A stretch of 64,000 bases of DNA from Desulfopila inferna (GTDB lineage: Bacteria > Desulfobacterota > Desulfobulbia > Desulfobulbales > Desulfocapsaceae): the NCBI RefSeq assembly GCF_016919005.1, contig NZ_JAFFQE010000006.1, forward strand, positions 186,001 to 250,000. The letters are read 5' to 3'. Under the pieces are notes generated by a model. That model did not search any database and had not been told where the DNA came from. It saw nothing but the letters and a program-made list of their open reading frames with translations. The position numbers and the translations under genes are program-made. Shown piece by piece: positions 53,807-62,194 of this stretch; position 1 is the stretch's first letter; every line of letters starts with the position of its first letter.

Positions 53807-54739
53807 ATGAACATCTATTTTCCAATGATAAGCCGTCGAACATTCCTTCTGGGAACAGGAGTATTCATGGCCGCCATCACCTTGAGCCCCCGAAATATGT
53901 TGGGCGCCGGTCGTACACCTATTCAGCGTTCCATCCCGTCGTCAGGGGAACTTCTGCCGGTAATGGGCATGGGAACATGGAGAACTTTCGATGTCGGTGA
54001 GAACCCGGCCGCCAGAGAGCAACTGTCCGAAGTAATACAGGAGTTTTTCGACAACGGCGGCAGGATTATCGATTCTTCACCTATGTACGGCCGCTCCGAA
54101 TCCGTGGTTGGAGATTTGCTCAAGACCACCGGGAATCAGAAAAAGGTTTTCGCCGCCACCAAGGTCTGGACCGACGGAAGGCGGAACGGCATCGTGCAGA
54201 TGCAGCAATCAAAACATCGTCTCGGGGTCGATGTCGATCTAATGCAAATCCACAACCTGCGTGACTGGAAGACCCACCTGCCGGTGCTGCAGGAGTGGAA
54301 AAAGCAGGATCGGCTGCGCTACATCGGGATAACGACATCACATGGCCGCTACCATGAAGAACTTGAACAAATTTTAGCCACGGAAGATCTTGATTTTGTC
54401 CAGTTTACCTACAATATGGAAGATCGCCGGGCTGAAGAAAGGCTGTTTCCACTGGCAGCCGACAACGGCATCGCTACTCTGATCAACAGGCCCTTTCAGG
54501 GAGGTCACCTGTTTCGTAAAGCACAGGGTGCAACGCTTCCGGAGTGGAGCAGTGAAATCGGCTGTCGCACCTGGGGGCAATTTTTCCTGAAATTCATCAT
54601 TGGCCATCCAGCGGTTACCTGTGTCATTCCCGCCACCTCAAAAGTTCATCATATGAAGGATAATATGGCAGCCGGTTTCGGCCATCTGCCGGATAAAGCG
54701 ATCCGGGAACGGATGATCAGGCACTATGAATCCCTGTAA
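53807..54739 (+). CDS. Tat-exported aldo/keto reductase
   Basis: 310 residues from ATG 53807, with AAGGAGG upstream. Tat signal SRRTFLLG at residues 9-16 and a hydrophobic stretch to ARM-like LGAG near 36. AKR residues: D in IIDSSPMYG with Tyr, Lys in FAATKVW, His in MQIHNL, and the C-terminal CVIPATSKVHHMKDN. A periplasmic AKR with NADPH is odd, because NADPH is cytoplasmic; the protein may be loaded before export or use another cofactor. Probably co-transcribed with the transporter upstream. Confidence 0.83.
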   Translation: MNIYFPMISRRTFLLGTGVFMAAITLSPRNMLGAGRTPIQRSIPSSGELLPVMGMGTWRTFDVGENPAAREQLSEVIQEFFDNGGRIIDSSPMYGRSESVVGDLLKTTGNQKKVFAATKVWTDGRRNGIVQMQQSKHRLGVDVDLMQIHNLRDWKTHLPVLQEWKKQDRLRYIGITTSHGRYHEELEQILATEDLDFVQFTYNMEDRRAEERLFPLAADNGIATLINRPFQGGHLFRKAQGATLPEWSSEIGCRTWGQFFLKFIIGHPAVTCVIPATSKVHHMKDNMAAGFGHLPDKAIRERMIRHYESL

Positions 54740-54977
54740 ATCCTATTACCAGCTTTCACCTACTGCCGGAGAAGTTGCCGCAATCGATCCAGTAAAAGCC
54801 ATGTCTTCACTGGCGATTCCACTCCGGCTTCCATCGGTATTTTGCCTGCTGGGAGGGAATTACAGGTATTTTTTGACTAAGGTCAAGGAAGTGAATCGAG
54901 ATTAACTTCTATAATAAGGACAATCCGGGTCGACAGTTTCCCAGCATTTTTCCAAGAGGCAGGCATTTCGATAAATT

Positions 54978-56267
54978 ATGATCGCCACACCCCTGACACT
55001 CCCATCCCTGCTCCTTCTTGCCGCATATGCCCTTCGCATCGGCAGTATAGGCGGAAGCCTTTTCTGGCTGATGACTGCCGGGCTGGCTCTGGCTCCACTT
55101 CCCTGGAAGAGCTGGGCATTGGCCGGCCTTCTTGGATTCGGCGTCTGGCAATGGGGGGACATCACCTATGCTTTGATCACCCAGCGCCTGACCCTTGATT
55201 TGCCATGGCTGCGTCTGGCGGCAATACTTGGAACGGTTGCTGTGCTCTGCCTGGTTGCCCTGCTTACCAACTGCCGCATGGCTCTGCGCAATACCGGTTT
55301 GACCGGCACTGCTCAGGCACTGGCCTTCCTGCTCACAGTGGCGGGTCTGGCTCTTGCCAGGCAAAAGACATCATTCGATATCATCCTGGCGGACCGTTTT
55401 TTCCCTGGAGGTGGCTGGGTTGCCATCTTCCTGTTGGGCTTTTACGCCGCCTGGGTTGCGGAGAAATTGCTGCAGCCCTGCAACTCGGCAAAATGGAGGC
55501 GTATCATCTGGACAGCCTTCTCGGTGATATTTTTCCTCCAGCTTTTTCTGGGGCTTCTCGGTTTCGAGCGGTTCTTGATGACCGGCAGCCTGCATCTCCC
55601 CATTCCTGCCCTGATAGCCGCCGGGCCATTATACCGCGGCGACGGCTTCTTTATGATTATCCTTTTTGCGGCGACACTGGTGCTGGTCGGTCCGGCCTGG
55701 TGCAGTCATTTGTGTTATTTCGGCGCCTGGGATAATCTGGCCGCCACGGGCAAGTATCGACCGGCAAAATTTCCCGAATGGACAAAAACCGTCAGATGGC
55801 TGATCTTCCTGATTGTTTGCGTCACGGCGATAATGCTGGGCAGGAGCGGGATACCGGTTTGGTTCGCTCTTTTACTTGCCACCGTCTTTGGTCTTGGCGG
55901 CATAGCCGTAATGTTTACACAGTCGCGAAAACAAGGCCATATGGCCCACTGCCTAATCTATTGCCCCATGGGACTGGTCGCCAATCTCTTGGGCAAAATA
56001 AATCCGTGGCGCATCCGTATTGATCGTCAATGCTGCAAGTGCAGCAAATGCTCGCGCTTCTGCCGCTACGGAGCTCTTACCACTGCAGATATCAACAGGG
56101 GCAGGGCCGGGCTCAACTGTTCTTTATGCGGGGATTGCATTTCCGGCTGTCCCCATGACCACCTGCACTATACGTTTCCCGGCTTAAGTAACAAAGTCTC
56201 CCGTTCGGGTTTTATTGTCGTCATTGTTTTTCTGCATACTTTATTTCTTGGTCTCTCCCGGCTGTAG
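54978..56267 (+). CDS. Membrane polyferredoxin (NapH/CcoG-like)
   Basis: 429 residues: four spans in the first 140 residues, further spans to about 330, then a soluble end with two [4Fe-4S] sites (CCKCSKCSRFCRYG and CSLCGDCISGCPH) and a final hydrophobic helix. The paired membrane-edge motifs CSHLC and CLIYCPMG are those of NapH-type proteins. It moves electrons across or along the membrane, by context possibly towards the Tat-exported AKR. The ATG has only a weak upstream AGAGG. Confidence 0.82.
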   Translation: MIATPLTLPSLLLLAAYALRIGSIGGSLFWLMTAGLALAPLPWKSWALAGLLGFGVWQWGDITYALITQRLTLDLPWLRLAAILGTVAVLCLVALLTNCRMALRNTGLTGTAQALAFLLTVAGLALARQKTSFDIILADRFFPGGGWVAIFLLGFYAAWVAEKLLQPCNSAKWRRIIWTAFSVIFFLQLFLGLLGFERFLMTGSLHLPIPALIAAGPLYRGDGFFMIILFAATLVLVGPAWCSHLCYFGAWDNLAATGKYRPAKFPEWTKTVRWLIFLIVCVTAIMLGRSGIPVWFALLLATVFGLGGIAVMFTQSRKQGHMAHCLIYCPMGLVANLLGKINPWRIRIDRQCCKCSKCSRFCRYGALTTADINRGRAGLNCSLCGDCISGCPHDHLHYTFPGLSNKVSRSGFIVVIVFLHTLFLGLSRL

Positions 56268-56499
56268 CTGCAATTTTTTTCCTTGCCGATAACTCCGAAA
56301 ATAAAAAAAAATAGCGGCTGATGTATGTAACAGGCACCAGCCAAATACCATATATGCTTATGTTTCTGAGTTTCACCGAATTTGCCTGTATCTCCGCTTC
56401 AACCATCATCCCTGGAACTCCTCATAAGAGTAATTAAGGTTGTCTCATGAGGTAAAGGAGATACTTCCTTGGAAACAACCTCATTAAGGAGGTCCAGTG

Positions 56500-56772
56500 A
56501 TGGCTAGCAGGAAACCCGATGACCGAGAGCAAAAATTACAACGAAAAAGAGATCCTTATCTTGACCGGCGCTCAGGAGAGGATCGTAGACAGGTCTATTC
56601 GGTAGATTATTTTTTAAAGAATAACCCCGATCGTCGAAGCGGCAGAGAAAGACGGTCGCGAATCGAACGCCGCAAAGGCTGTATTCGTGTCGATGAGTGG
56701 GCTTCAGTTTGTCCCGACATAGAGGAAATTACCGATGATAAACCATATGTAATTGATTCGTTGAAGCGATAG
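56500..56772 (+). CDS. Small conserved RRSG-xRR protein
   Basis: 90 residues from ATG 56500 (AAGGAGG 9 nt upstream). It is dominated by a repeated basic motif: YLDRRSGEDRR near residue 20 and DRRSGRERRSRIERRKGC near 45, with VDYFL between. The tail CIRVDEWASVCPDIEEI has two cysteines. Very charged and probably unstructured or nucleic-acid binding. This motif occurs in small proteins of many Desulfobacterota; the function is unknown. Confidence 0.75.
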   Translation: MASRKPDDREQKLQRKRDPYLDRRSGEDRRQVYSVDYFLKNNPDRRSGRERRSRIERRKGCIRVDEWASVCPDIEEITDDKPYVIDSLKR

Positions 56773-56998
56773 CCGCCAGCCACAGCATCTAACCCAGTGT
56801 ACGGAGTGGCCGTTTTTCAAGAGTAAGACAATAAAATGTTAACGATTGGGCAAAGACCCTGAATATTTTTTGATATGGTGTCTAAAGAGAGACAGGCTCC
56901 TAAATGCCGAGAGTTGACACCGTCTTTCAGGAGATGTATTTTGGCGGCATCTAATACTGGACATATGTTCAGATTATATTTTCTTTTACAGGTGCTCT

Positions 56999-57421
56999 AT
57001 GACCCTAGCTTCGGCAATTACTCTGCTCTTCGTTCTCTTCTTCTTCATTATTGCCTGGTTCGGCTTGAGCTACATTCTCTCACCGAGGATGGAAAACCCT
57101 GACGCTATTGCCCGGCTGACCGGAAACTGCGGCGATACCATGGAAATCGCCCTGCAGATGTCAGATGGTAAGGTTATGAAGACGCATTACTGGACCGACG
57201 GATGCACCATGAGCAGGACCTGTATTGAATTTGCGGCCAGACTTGCCAGCGGCAAGTCTCTGAAGGAATTAAGAAATATCAACATGACCCACATCATTGA
57301 CGATATCGGACAGGTACCCGAATCACATCTTCACTGTGCCCAGCTTGCAGAAACCGTACTGCAGAAAGCACTGTCGGATTATATGGCTGGACATGAAGAC
57401 AAACCCGCCACTCAGGGCTAA
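56999..57421 (+). CDS. Membrane-anchored IscU/NifU-N-like protein
   Basis: 140 residues: an N-terminal transmembrane helix (about residues 5-28), then a NifU_N/IscU-like domain with its three cluster ligand sites, NCGDTMEI, TDGCTMSRTCIEF and HCAQLAE. The scaffold that normally is cytosolic is here tethered to the membrane. It may assemble or deliver FeS clusters to membrane enzymes such as the polyferredoxin upstream. No IscS or NifS is adjacent. The ATG has only GGTG before it. Confidence 0.78.
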   Translation: MTLASAITLLFVLFFFIIAWFGLSYILSPRMENPDAIARLTGNCGDTMEIALQMSDGKVMKTHYWTDGCTMSRTCIEFAARLASGKSLKELRNINMTHIIDDIGQVPESHLHCAQLAETVLQKALSDYMAGHEDKPATQG

Positions 57422-57500
57422 CCTGCCTGCTATCATGGAAGAGAAAGTGCAAGGCGGCACTATCCAGTTGCTCGACCTCCCTGATTCAAGGATTTAAAAC

Positions 57501-58052
57501 ATGCACGTCATGCCTGCATATAAGGATGTCTTACATTTCTGGTTTGAAGAGACAGAACACTCCCAATGGTGGACCAAGGACGAGGCTTTTGACAGCTTGA
57601 TCCGTCATCGTTTTTCCGATGTTCATGGCAAAGCTGTCCGCTGTGAACTTTTCAGGTGGAGAGAAAATGGTGCGGGAAGACTTGCGGAAATTCTGGTGCT
57701 GGATCAGTTTTCCAGAAACATGTTCAGGGGAAAACCACAGGCCTTTGCCAATGATGCGCTGGCACTGGCCCTGGCGCAGGAGGCCATCTCGCGAGGAGTG
57801 GACCATAATTTATCACCGGTCAGAAAAGGTTTCCTCTATCTTCCCTTTATGCATAGCGAATCCCTGGAAATCCACAAGGTTGCCGAGAAGCTCTATAGAA
57901 CTCAGGGACTGGAAGATAATCTGCACTGGGAAATAAAGCACAAAAACATTATCGAACGATTCGGCCGCTATCCTCACAGAAACGCTATCCTGGGCAGGCC
58001 GTCGACTCCGGAGGAAATTGTATTCCTGAAGCAGCCGGGCTCCTGCTTTTAG
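57501..58052 (+). CDS. DUF924 family protein
   Basis: 183 residues, all-helical (TPR-like). VLHFWFEETEHSQWWTKDEAFDSLIRHRF at the start, AEILVLDQFSRNMFRG and GFLYLPFMHSESLEIH are DUF924 signatures. Function unknown. The next gene begins 29 nt after the stop. Confidence 0.88.
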   Translation: MHVMPAYKDVLHFWFEETEHSQWWTKDEAFDSLIRHRFSDVHGKAVRCELFRWRENGAGRLAEILVLDQFSRNMFRGKPQAFANDALALALAQEAISRGVDHNLSPVRKGFLYLPFMHSESLEIHKVAEKLYRTQGLEDNLHWEIKHKNIIERFGRYPHRNAILGRPSTPEEIVFLKQPGSCF

Positions 58053-58081
58053 GCAAGGAATATTTCACGAATAAGGCACTC

Positions 58082-58762
58082 ATGCTTTCCAGACAAAATT
58101 TATTACAAACAGCTGAACGCATCTGGGTTATCGGCGGCGGCAAGTTCGGCACACATGCCATGGAATCGCTGCGACGGAAGGTATATGGTGCCGATATCAT
58201 TCTCGTTGATAAACAGCCTATCGGCGATTTCCCCGAAGGTGTGGAAAGTATCTGTGCCGATGGAATTGAATGGTTTGTGGAGCACTTTACCCCGACAGCC
58301 GATATCAGCAAGGTTATCCCCGCCCTGCCCCTGCATCTCGCTGCCGAGTGGCTGAAAAAAAGGCTTTTCCTGGACGGCTTTGCGGTGACTTCACCCACCC
58401 TGCCGGATGAACTGCTGCAACGCCTCCCGCACCCGCTCCGCTGCAGTCCCAATCAGGCGGTAATATCACATGCCGACTTCCTCTGTCCGCCAAACTGCCC
58501 GGAACCTGCAGGATTCTGCTTTTCCACCGGCTGCCCGCGCCCCCCCTCGCTCTACCATCTCATAGACACCTTGGACTGCGCACCTTTTACTGCCCTGAGC
58601 CTCAGAAGCCGACAGTTTGCCGCGGGTGTTGGGGGATTTTATCCAAGTGATCTGTGGAAGCTTTTGGAAAAGGTGAAGTCGCTGCCTGATACTCCACTGC
58701 TTATCGGTACCGCATGCAAATGTCACGGCGTCATCGACAGTCTTTATCTGGCCGGGCAATAA
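58082..58762 (+). CDS. Rossmann-fold protein with cysteine-rich C-terminal half
   Basis: 226 residues; not recognised as a named family. The N-terminus IWVIGGGKFGTHAMESL is a G-x-G-x-x-G dinucleotide site (about residues 13-22). The C-terminal half has seven cysteines in short groups: CSPN, FLCPPNCPEPAGFCFSTGCP and TACKCHG. Together this suggests a NAD(P)/FAD-binding protein with a metal or FeS site. AAGG is 6 nt upstream of the ATG. It may be co-transcribed with the DUF924 gene. Confidence 0.7.
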   Translation: MLSRQNLLQTAERIWVIGGGKFGTHAMESLRRKVYGADIILVDKQPIGDFPEGVESICADGIEWFVEHFTPTADISKVIPALPLHLAAEWLKKRLFLDGFAVTSPTLPDELLQRLPHPLRCSPNQAVISHADFLCPPNCPEPAGFCFSTGCPRPPSLYHLIDTLDCAPFTALSLRSRQFAAGVGGFYPSDLWKLLEKVKSLPDTPLLIGTACKCHGVIDSLYLAGQ

Positions 58763-58773
58763 ATTCTCCGAAA

Positions 58774-59043
58774 TTACCTTAATGGCTTAAAGAGGTACTC
58801 CAGACCGTTGACCTTTATCTCGTAGACAATCTGCAGCAGTTTCCCAAGCCTACCCTCCGGGAAACCCTTACGGCTGAACCAGACAACATAGGGTTCCGGC
58901 AGATCGACCAGGAGAAGTCCTTTATATTTACCAAACGGCATGCGGCAGCGCGCCAATTCCAGCAGATCTGCGTGCTCCAGGTTTTCAGATGCCTGCTCCG
59001 CAGTGGGTTCGCCCGGCATCTTAGCAGCTCTATCTTTGCTCAT
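58774..59043 (-). CDS. DUF3820 family protein
   Basis: 89 residues from ATG 59043, overlapping the upstream gene by 14 nt. RMPFGKYKGLLLVDLPEPYVVWFSRKGFPEG is the DUF3820 core, and the end KVNGLEYLFKPLR is usual. Members are annotated as putative quorum-sensing-regulated factors; the fold resembles exonuclease-associated domains. Its true role is unknown. The overlap shows it is translated with the YecA/SEC-C gene. Confidence 0.82.
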   Translation of the reverse strand: MSKDRAAKMPGEPTAEQASENLEHADLLELARCRMPFGKYKGLLLVDLPEPYVVWFSRKGFPEGRLGKLLQIVYEIKVNGLEYLFKPLR

Positions 59044-60460
59044 AAACAGCCTGAAGAAACTGATTGAGGCCTTCGGGATCAAAAAAATCCGGATCATATC
59101 CCTCTAATGAGGGAACGTCAAAAACTTCTTTCAGACCTTCATTTGAACCGGCTAGATATTGCAGGAGTTCCTGGTACATAGGTACCCCTCCGATATCTTC
59201 CGGAGGACAGGCCCTGGCGCCTTCGACCACGACCGGATAGGGCTTGGCCTCACTTTCCGGGATGACCTTTTCCAACATGACAACATGCTCCCAGTTATCA
59301 CCAAAATCGTAGACGTAAACAACTCCCTGAAGGAGCTCTTTCTCCAGATCGCTCAGTAAAGACCGGGATTCATCAAGAAGGGGCGTATCGAAATAATCAT
59401 TGGTCTGCAGCGGGCCATAAAACTTGAAACCAGCCTGAAACTGATGCATATGGTAGTCCTGCCACCCCATGGTCAGTTGTATGAGCTCGTGCAGTCCGGC
59501 AAGGGACATAGAACAGGGAACCTGAAGGCGCCGCCAGATTTGCGGTTTGGCATAGGACAAAATTATTTCGAGTTGATAACTTCCCCCCCCTCTCTTTTGT
59601 ACTTTTACAGGCTGTTCCCTTTTTTTGCCGTGCCTCGGAAAGTCGACCTTGATCACCTTGCCTTCCTTAGCAGCTCGAGCTTCTCCTTTTTTGCCGCCTC
59701 GAGGTGGAAGACCGCAGCAATCGCTGAACTTCTTGCCGCTGCCGCAGGGGCACTGAGCGTTTTTGCCAACCCGGCTGGAAGGCAGCTTGAAAGGCGATGA
59801 CGATGAACGGATTTTTTCAATGCGCCTTTTTTCCAGATTACCGGCATGGTTTTGAATCGTTTCAACGGAAAGTCCCAGCGCCTGCAGCATGAGCAACTGA
59901 ATCCGGGCAACTTTCTCAAGATCGCTGCCGGAGAGATTGACTCCTATTTTACTGAGCTCTTCATCGGGAAGGTAATCAAACATATCAACCGCATCTTCCG
60001 GATAGACGATACCTTCAAGGATAACCAGGCTGTTCAGCAGATGATCATGCTCTTCTTCGCCGAGTCCCTGCTGCTCCTCCCAGCACTCCGGCCGCAGGGT
60101 TAATGCCTCTTCAAAACCGGAAGCCCAGTCGAAGATATGTGCGAAATCGCTTTCTTGAAGATTCTCCATGTCGAAGGGCATAATCAGCTCACCTTTGTGA
60201 AAGGCAGCGATATGCTTGTTGAGTACGGTAAAAATAACACCAGTCAACTCCCGCGCCTGATCTTCGCTTTCGTACTCAGGCATTTCTTCGTTAAAGATCA
60301 GCGGCAGCCACTCTCCTGGTTCAATAGCATCGGGGGTAATGGCTATACCATAGAGAAAACCGCGCAGTTCATAATAGCCCAGCACCACTTCAGGCACTGG
60401 TGAAAGCGATAGCAGTTTCTTGAGCGCCTTTTCTTCTTTTTCTGTAACAAGAGGTTTCAT
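59030..60460 (-). CDS. YecA-like / SEC-C / pRiA4b ORF-3-like fusion
   Basis: 476 residues in three parts: a YecA/YgfB-type helical domain (about 1-210, LRGFLYGIAITPDAIEPGEWLPLIF), a SEC-C zinc motif C237-x-C239-x8-C248-C249, a basic linker, and a pRiA4b ORF-3 domain (about 295-476, LEIILSYAKPQIWRRLQVP, LHELIQLTMGWQDYHMHQF, YVYDFGDNWEHVV). The SEC-C motif binds SecB or ribosome-associated partners in other proteins. Function of the whole is unknown. It shares an overlap with the DUF3820 gene. Confidence 0.85.
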   Translation of the reverse strand: MKPLVTEKEEKALKKLLSLSPVPEVVLGYYELRGFLYGIAITPDAIEPGEWLPLIFNEEMPEYESEDQARELTGVIFTVLNKHIAAFHKGELIMPFDMENLQESDFAHIFDWASGFEEALTLRPECWEEQQGLGEEEHDHLLNSLVILEGIVYPEDAVDMFDYLPDEELSKIGVNLSGSDLEKVARIQLLMLQALGLSVETIQNHAGNLEKRRIEKIRSSSSPFKLPSSRVGKNAQCPCGSGKKFSDCCGLPPRGGKKGEARAAKEGKVIKVDFPRHGKKREQPVKVQKRGGGSYQLEIILSYAKPQIWRRLQVPCSMSLAGLHELIQLTMGWQDYHMHQFQAGFKFYGPLQTNDYFDTPLLDESRSLLSDLEKELLQGVVYVYDFGDNWEHVVMLEKVIPESEAKPYPVVVEGARACPPEDIGGVPMYQELLQYLAGSNEGLKEVFDVPSLEGYDPDFFDPEGLNQFLQAVYEQR

Positions 60461-60563
60461 TGGACCGAAATATAATATTGATCAGGTACCTTGCTGTAGA
60501 GAAATTTTTAGAAATACTATCTACCACTTTTAACACCAGGAATCTCATCTGTAACCAAGAAAA

Positions 60564-60684
60564 TTAGTGCTTTACTCCTGAAAAACAGCCGCTAAGAGCA
60601 GAAGTACAAAAAAACATTCAAATTCGTGAATCCGCCTCTACATCCAAAGTTACCCTTGAGGGATACTGCAAAGAGTCCAGCTCA
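60564..60684 (-). repeat. Dispersed repeat family 2, inverted copy
   Basis: Read on the minus strand: GAGCTGGACTCTTTGCAGTA, CCCTCAAGGG, GATTCACGAATTTGAATG and TTTTTCAGGAGTAAAGCACT. This copy has a single unit without the tandem expansion. Confidence 0.75.
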
Positions 60685-60755
60685 GAAGGCTTAAGTACAT
60701 TCACTTTTATCCGACCCCGATCGTTCAAGGCAACAGACTGGATGAATAAAATTTC

Positions 60756-60913
60756 CTGATTACCCCTAATCCTCAGCTCAAGGTCGGGACTGCTCTTTTC
60801 ACGGGTCTCTGCAGCCCGGACGGCTGCAGCGAAGCCCCCAGGGTTTATGGCGTCCCGATGAAAAGAGCAGTCCCGGCCTGGGCCAGAAAATACTGAGTTT
60901 CAGGGGTAATCAG
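60756..60913. repeat. Palindromic repeat family, long copy
   Basis: Outer arms CTGATTACCCCTAATCCTCA and TGAGTTTCAGGGGTAATCAG are inverted copies. Inside, GGGACTGCTCTTTTCA (60786-60801) and TGAAAAGAGCAGTCCC (60859-60874) form a perfect 16-bp inverted repeat, and CTGCAGCC/GGCTGCAG (60809-60829) an 8-bp stem at the tip. A cruciform or long RNA hairpin is expected. The short copy is at 34041-34110. Confidence 0.85.
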
Positions 60914-60964
60914 ATAAAATTTTAAAAGTCACGATTATGCAGAAATGATCCTGCTCAAAATAAC

Positions 60965-60996
60965 AAAGGGGGAACCATGTCATGGTTCCCCCTTTT
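60965..60996. terminator. Strong bidirectional terminator after hsp20
   Basis: AAAGGGGGAACCAT and ATGGTTCCCCCTTTT form a stem of about 14 bp with loop GTC. It lies 60 nt past the stop of the minus-strand Hsp20 gene; on that strand TTTGTTATTTT follows, on the plus strand TTTT. Confidence 0.78.
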
Positions 60997-61055
60997 AGAA
61001 TACTCACCCGGCAGCCTGGGATAATTAAACTGCAACGTACCTCTGGAATATCTCG

Positions 61056-61439
61056 TTAAGCAGTTTTTATTTCTATCTTCCGGGGCTTTGCTTTCTCAGA
61101 TTTGGGAAGATGCAGTTCCAGGACTCCCTCCTTCAACTCTGCATTAACCCGTTCCACGTCAATAGTCTGCGGTACTGAAAATATTCTGCGATACTCGAGT
61201 TCCCCAAATTCCTCCCAGCCGACCGCGCCGGATTTTTCAAGCTTGCGGCTTCCAACTATGGCAAGCCTGCCGTTGTCAACATTTATGCTGATGTCGTCTC
61301 TTTCTATACCGGGCATATCGGCGTACAAAAGAATTTCTTCTTCGTTTTCAAAGATATCGACGGCCGGAGCCACTGTCGGCAAATCGCTTTTTCTCTCAGG
61401 CATGGACTCTTCTCTTTTGGTAATTTCTTTTTCACTCAT
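61056..61439 (-). CDS. Hsp20/alpha-crystallin small heat shock protein (2)
   Basis: 127 residues. The alpha-crystallin domain runs from about residue 23: VDIFENEEEILLYADMPGIERDDISINVDNGRL, then EYRRIFSVPQTID and the A-x-x-x-x-G-V-L motif AELKEGVLELHLPKSE. C-terminal KPRKIEI with an I-x-I tail for oligomer assembly. Holdase chaperone. 55 nt downstream of the other hsp20, same strand, so probably one transcript ending at 60965-60996. Confidence 0.92.
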   Translation of the reverse strand: MSEKEITKREESMPERKSDLPTVAPAVDIFENEEEILLYADMPGIERDDISINVDNGRLAIVGSRKLEKSGAVGWEEFGELEYRRIFSVPQTIDVERVNAELKEGVLELHLPKSEKAKPRKIEIKTA

Positions 61440-61494
61440 ATCGTTACCTCCATTGCGTCTGCGTTTTAGGGCCTACTATTAAAGGATATTCTGT

Positions 61495-61944
61495 TTACCG
61501 AATATTGATTTGCTTCGGTTTGGCAGCTTCCGCTTTCGGCAGCGAGAGAGTCAGCAGACCGTTTTTCAGTGAGGCTTCAACTTTTTCAGCATCGACGTCG
61601 GATGGAATGGTAAAACTGCGTGTAAATGTTGTCAGCGGACGTTCGCTCCTATGGACCTTGTACCCCTCGGGTCCGTCCGCCTTGCGACTGCCGCTTACTT
61701 CCAGATAATTTCCCTGAATTTTGATGTCGATATCATCTTTGGTCATCCCAGGGACTTCCGCCATGACGACAAACTTATCGCCATTGTCGTACAGGTTGGT
61801 CCGGGGTGTTCCCGCTGCTACTGTTCCCCAGCCGTAATCATCTCCATAGGATCTGTCGAAATCGGAGAACAATCTGTTCATCCGCGAGCGAAGCAGATCC
61901 ATGTTGCCAAACATTCTGTCAAAATCATTGATACTTGTCCACAT
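61495..61944 (-). CDS. Hsp20/alpha-crystallin small heat shock protein (1)
   Basis: 149 residues. The N-terminal arm has DFDRMFGNMDLLRSRMNRLFSDFD; the alpha-crystallin domain follows with FVVMAEVPGMTKDDIDIKIQGNYLEVSG and ASLKNGLLTLSLPKAE; the tail KPKQINIR carries I-x-I. GGAGGAACAG is directly upstream of the ATG. First gene of the hsp20 pair. The 250-bp region to the divergent RHH gene should hold its promoter; no clear heat-shock consensus was seen. Confidence 0.93.
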   Translation of the reverse strand: MWTSINDFDRMFGNMDLLRSRMNRLFSDFDRSYGDDYGWGTVAAGTPRTNLYDNGDKFVVMAEVPGMTKDDIDIKIQGNYLEVSGSRKADGPEGYKVHRSERPLTTFTRSFTIPSDVDAEKVEASLKNGLLTLSLPKAEAAKPKQINIR

Positions 61945-62142
61945 AACTGTTCCTCCTTCAACACAATGTATTTACGGTTTGGCGGATTCGCCGAGAGGCA
62001 CTCAACAAAATACCAGATGAAGATTCCGCTCCACGAATGCGTCATATCTTTTGATCAAGATGGTAACTACAAAATTCCTCATGTCAATATCCTGCAAATT
62101 CCTTTTTATTATTTTTTATCTACATTACTATCTAACTCATTA

Positions 62143-62171
62143 TTGACAAAGTAATGAATAAGTGCTATTTT
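62143..62171 (+). promoter_or_regulatory. Sigma-70-type promoter of the RHH-DnaJ pair
   Basis: TTGACA (62143-62148) and TATTTT (62166-62171) with exactly 17 nt between, 24 nt upstream of the start codon. One of the best -35/-10 pairs in the window. Confidence 0.6.
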
Positions 62172-62194
62172 CACAAAGAATAAAGGAGAACGCT

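Noticed and set aside
54726-54905. 59-codon ORF overlapping the end of the aldo/keto reductase gene
   Set aside because: No family likeness and no ribosome binding site; probably chance.
56221-56409. 62-codon minus-strand ORF with a hydrophobic stretch and AGGAG
   Set aside because: It overlaps the polyferredoxin 3' end and has no recognised homologue; kept only as a weak possibility.
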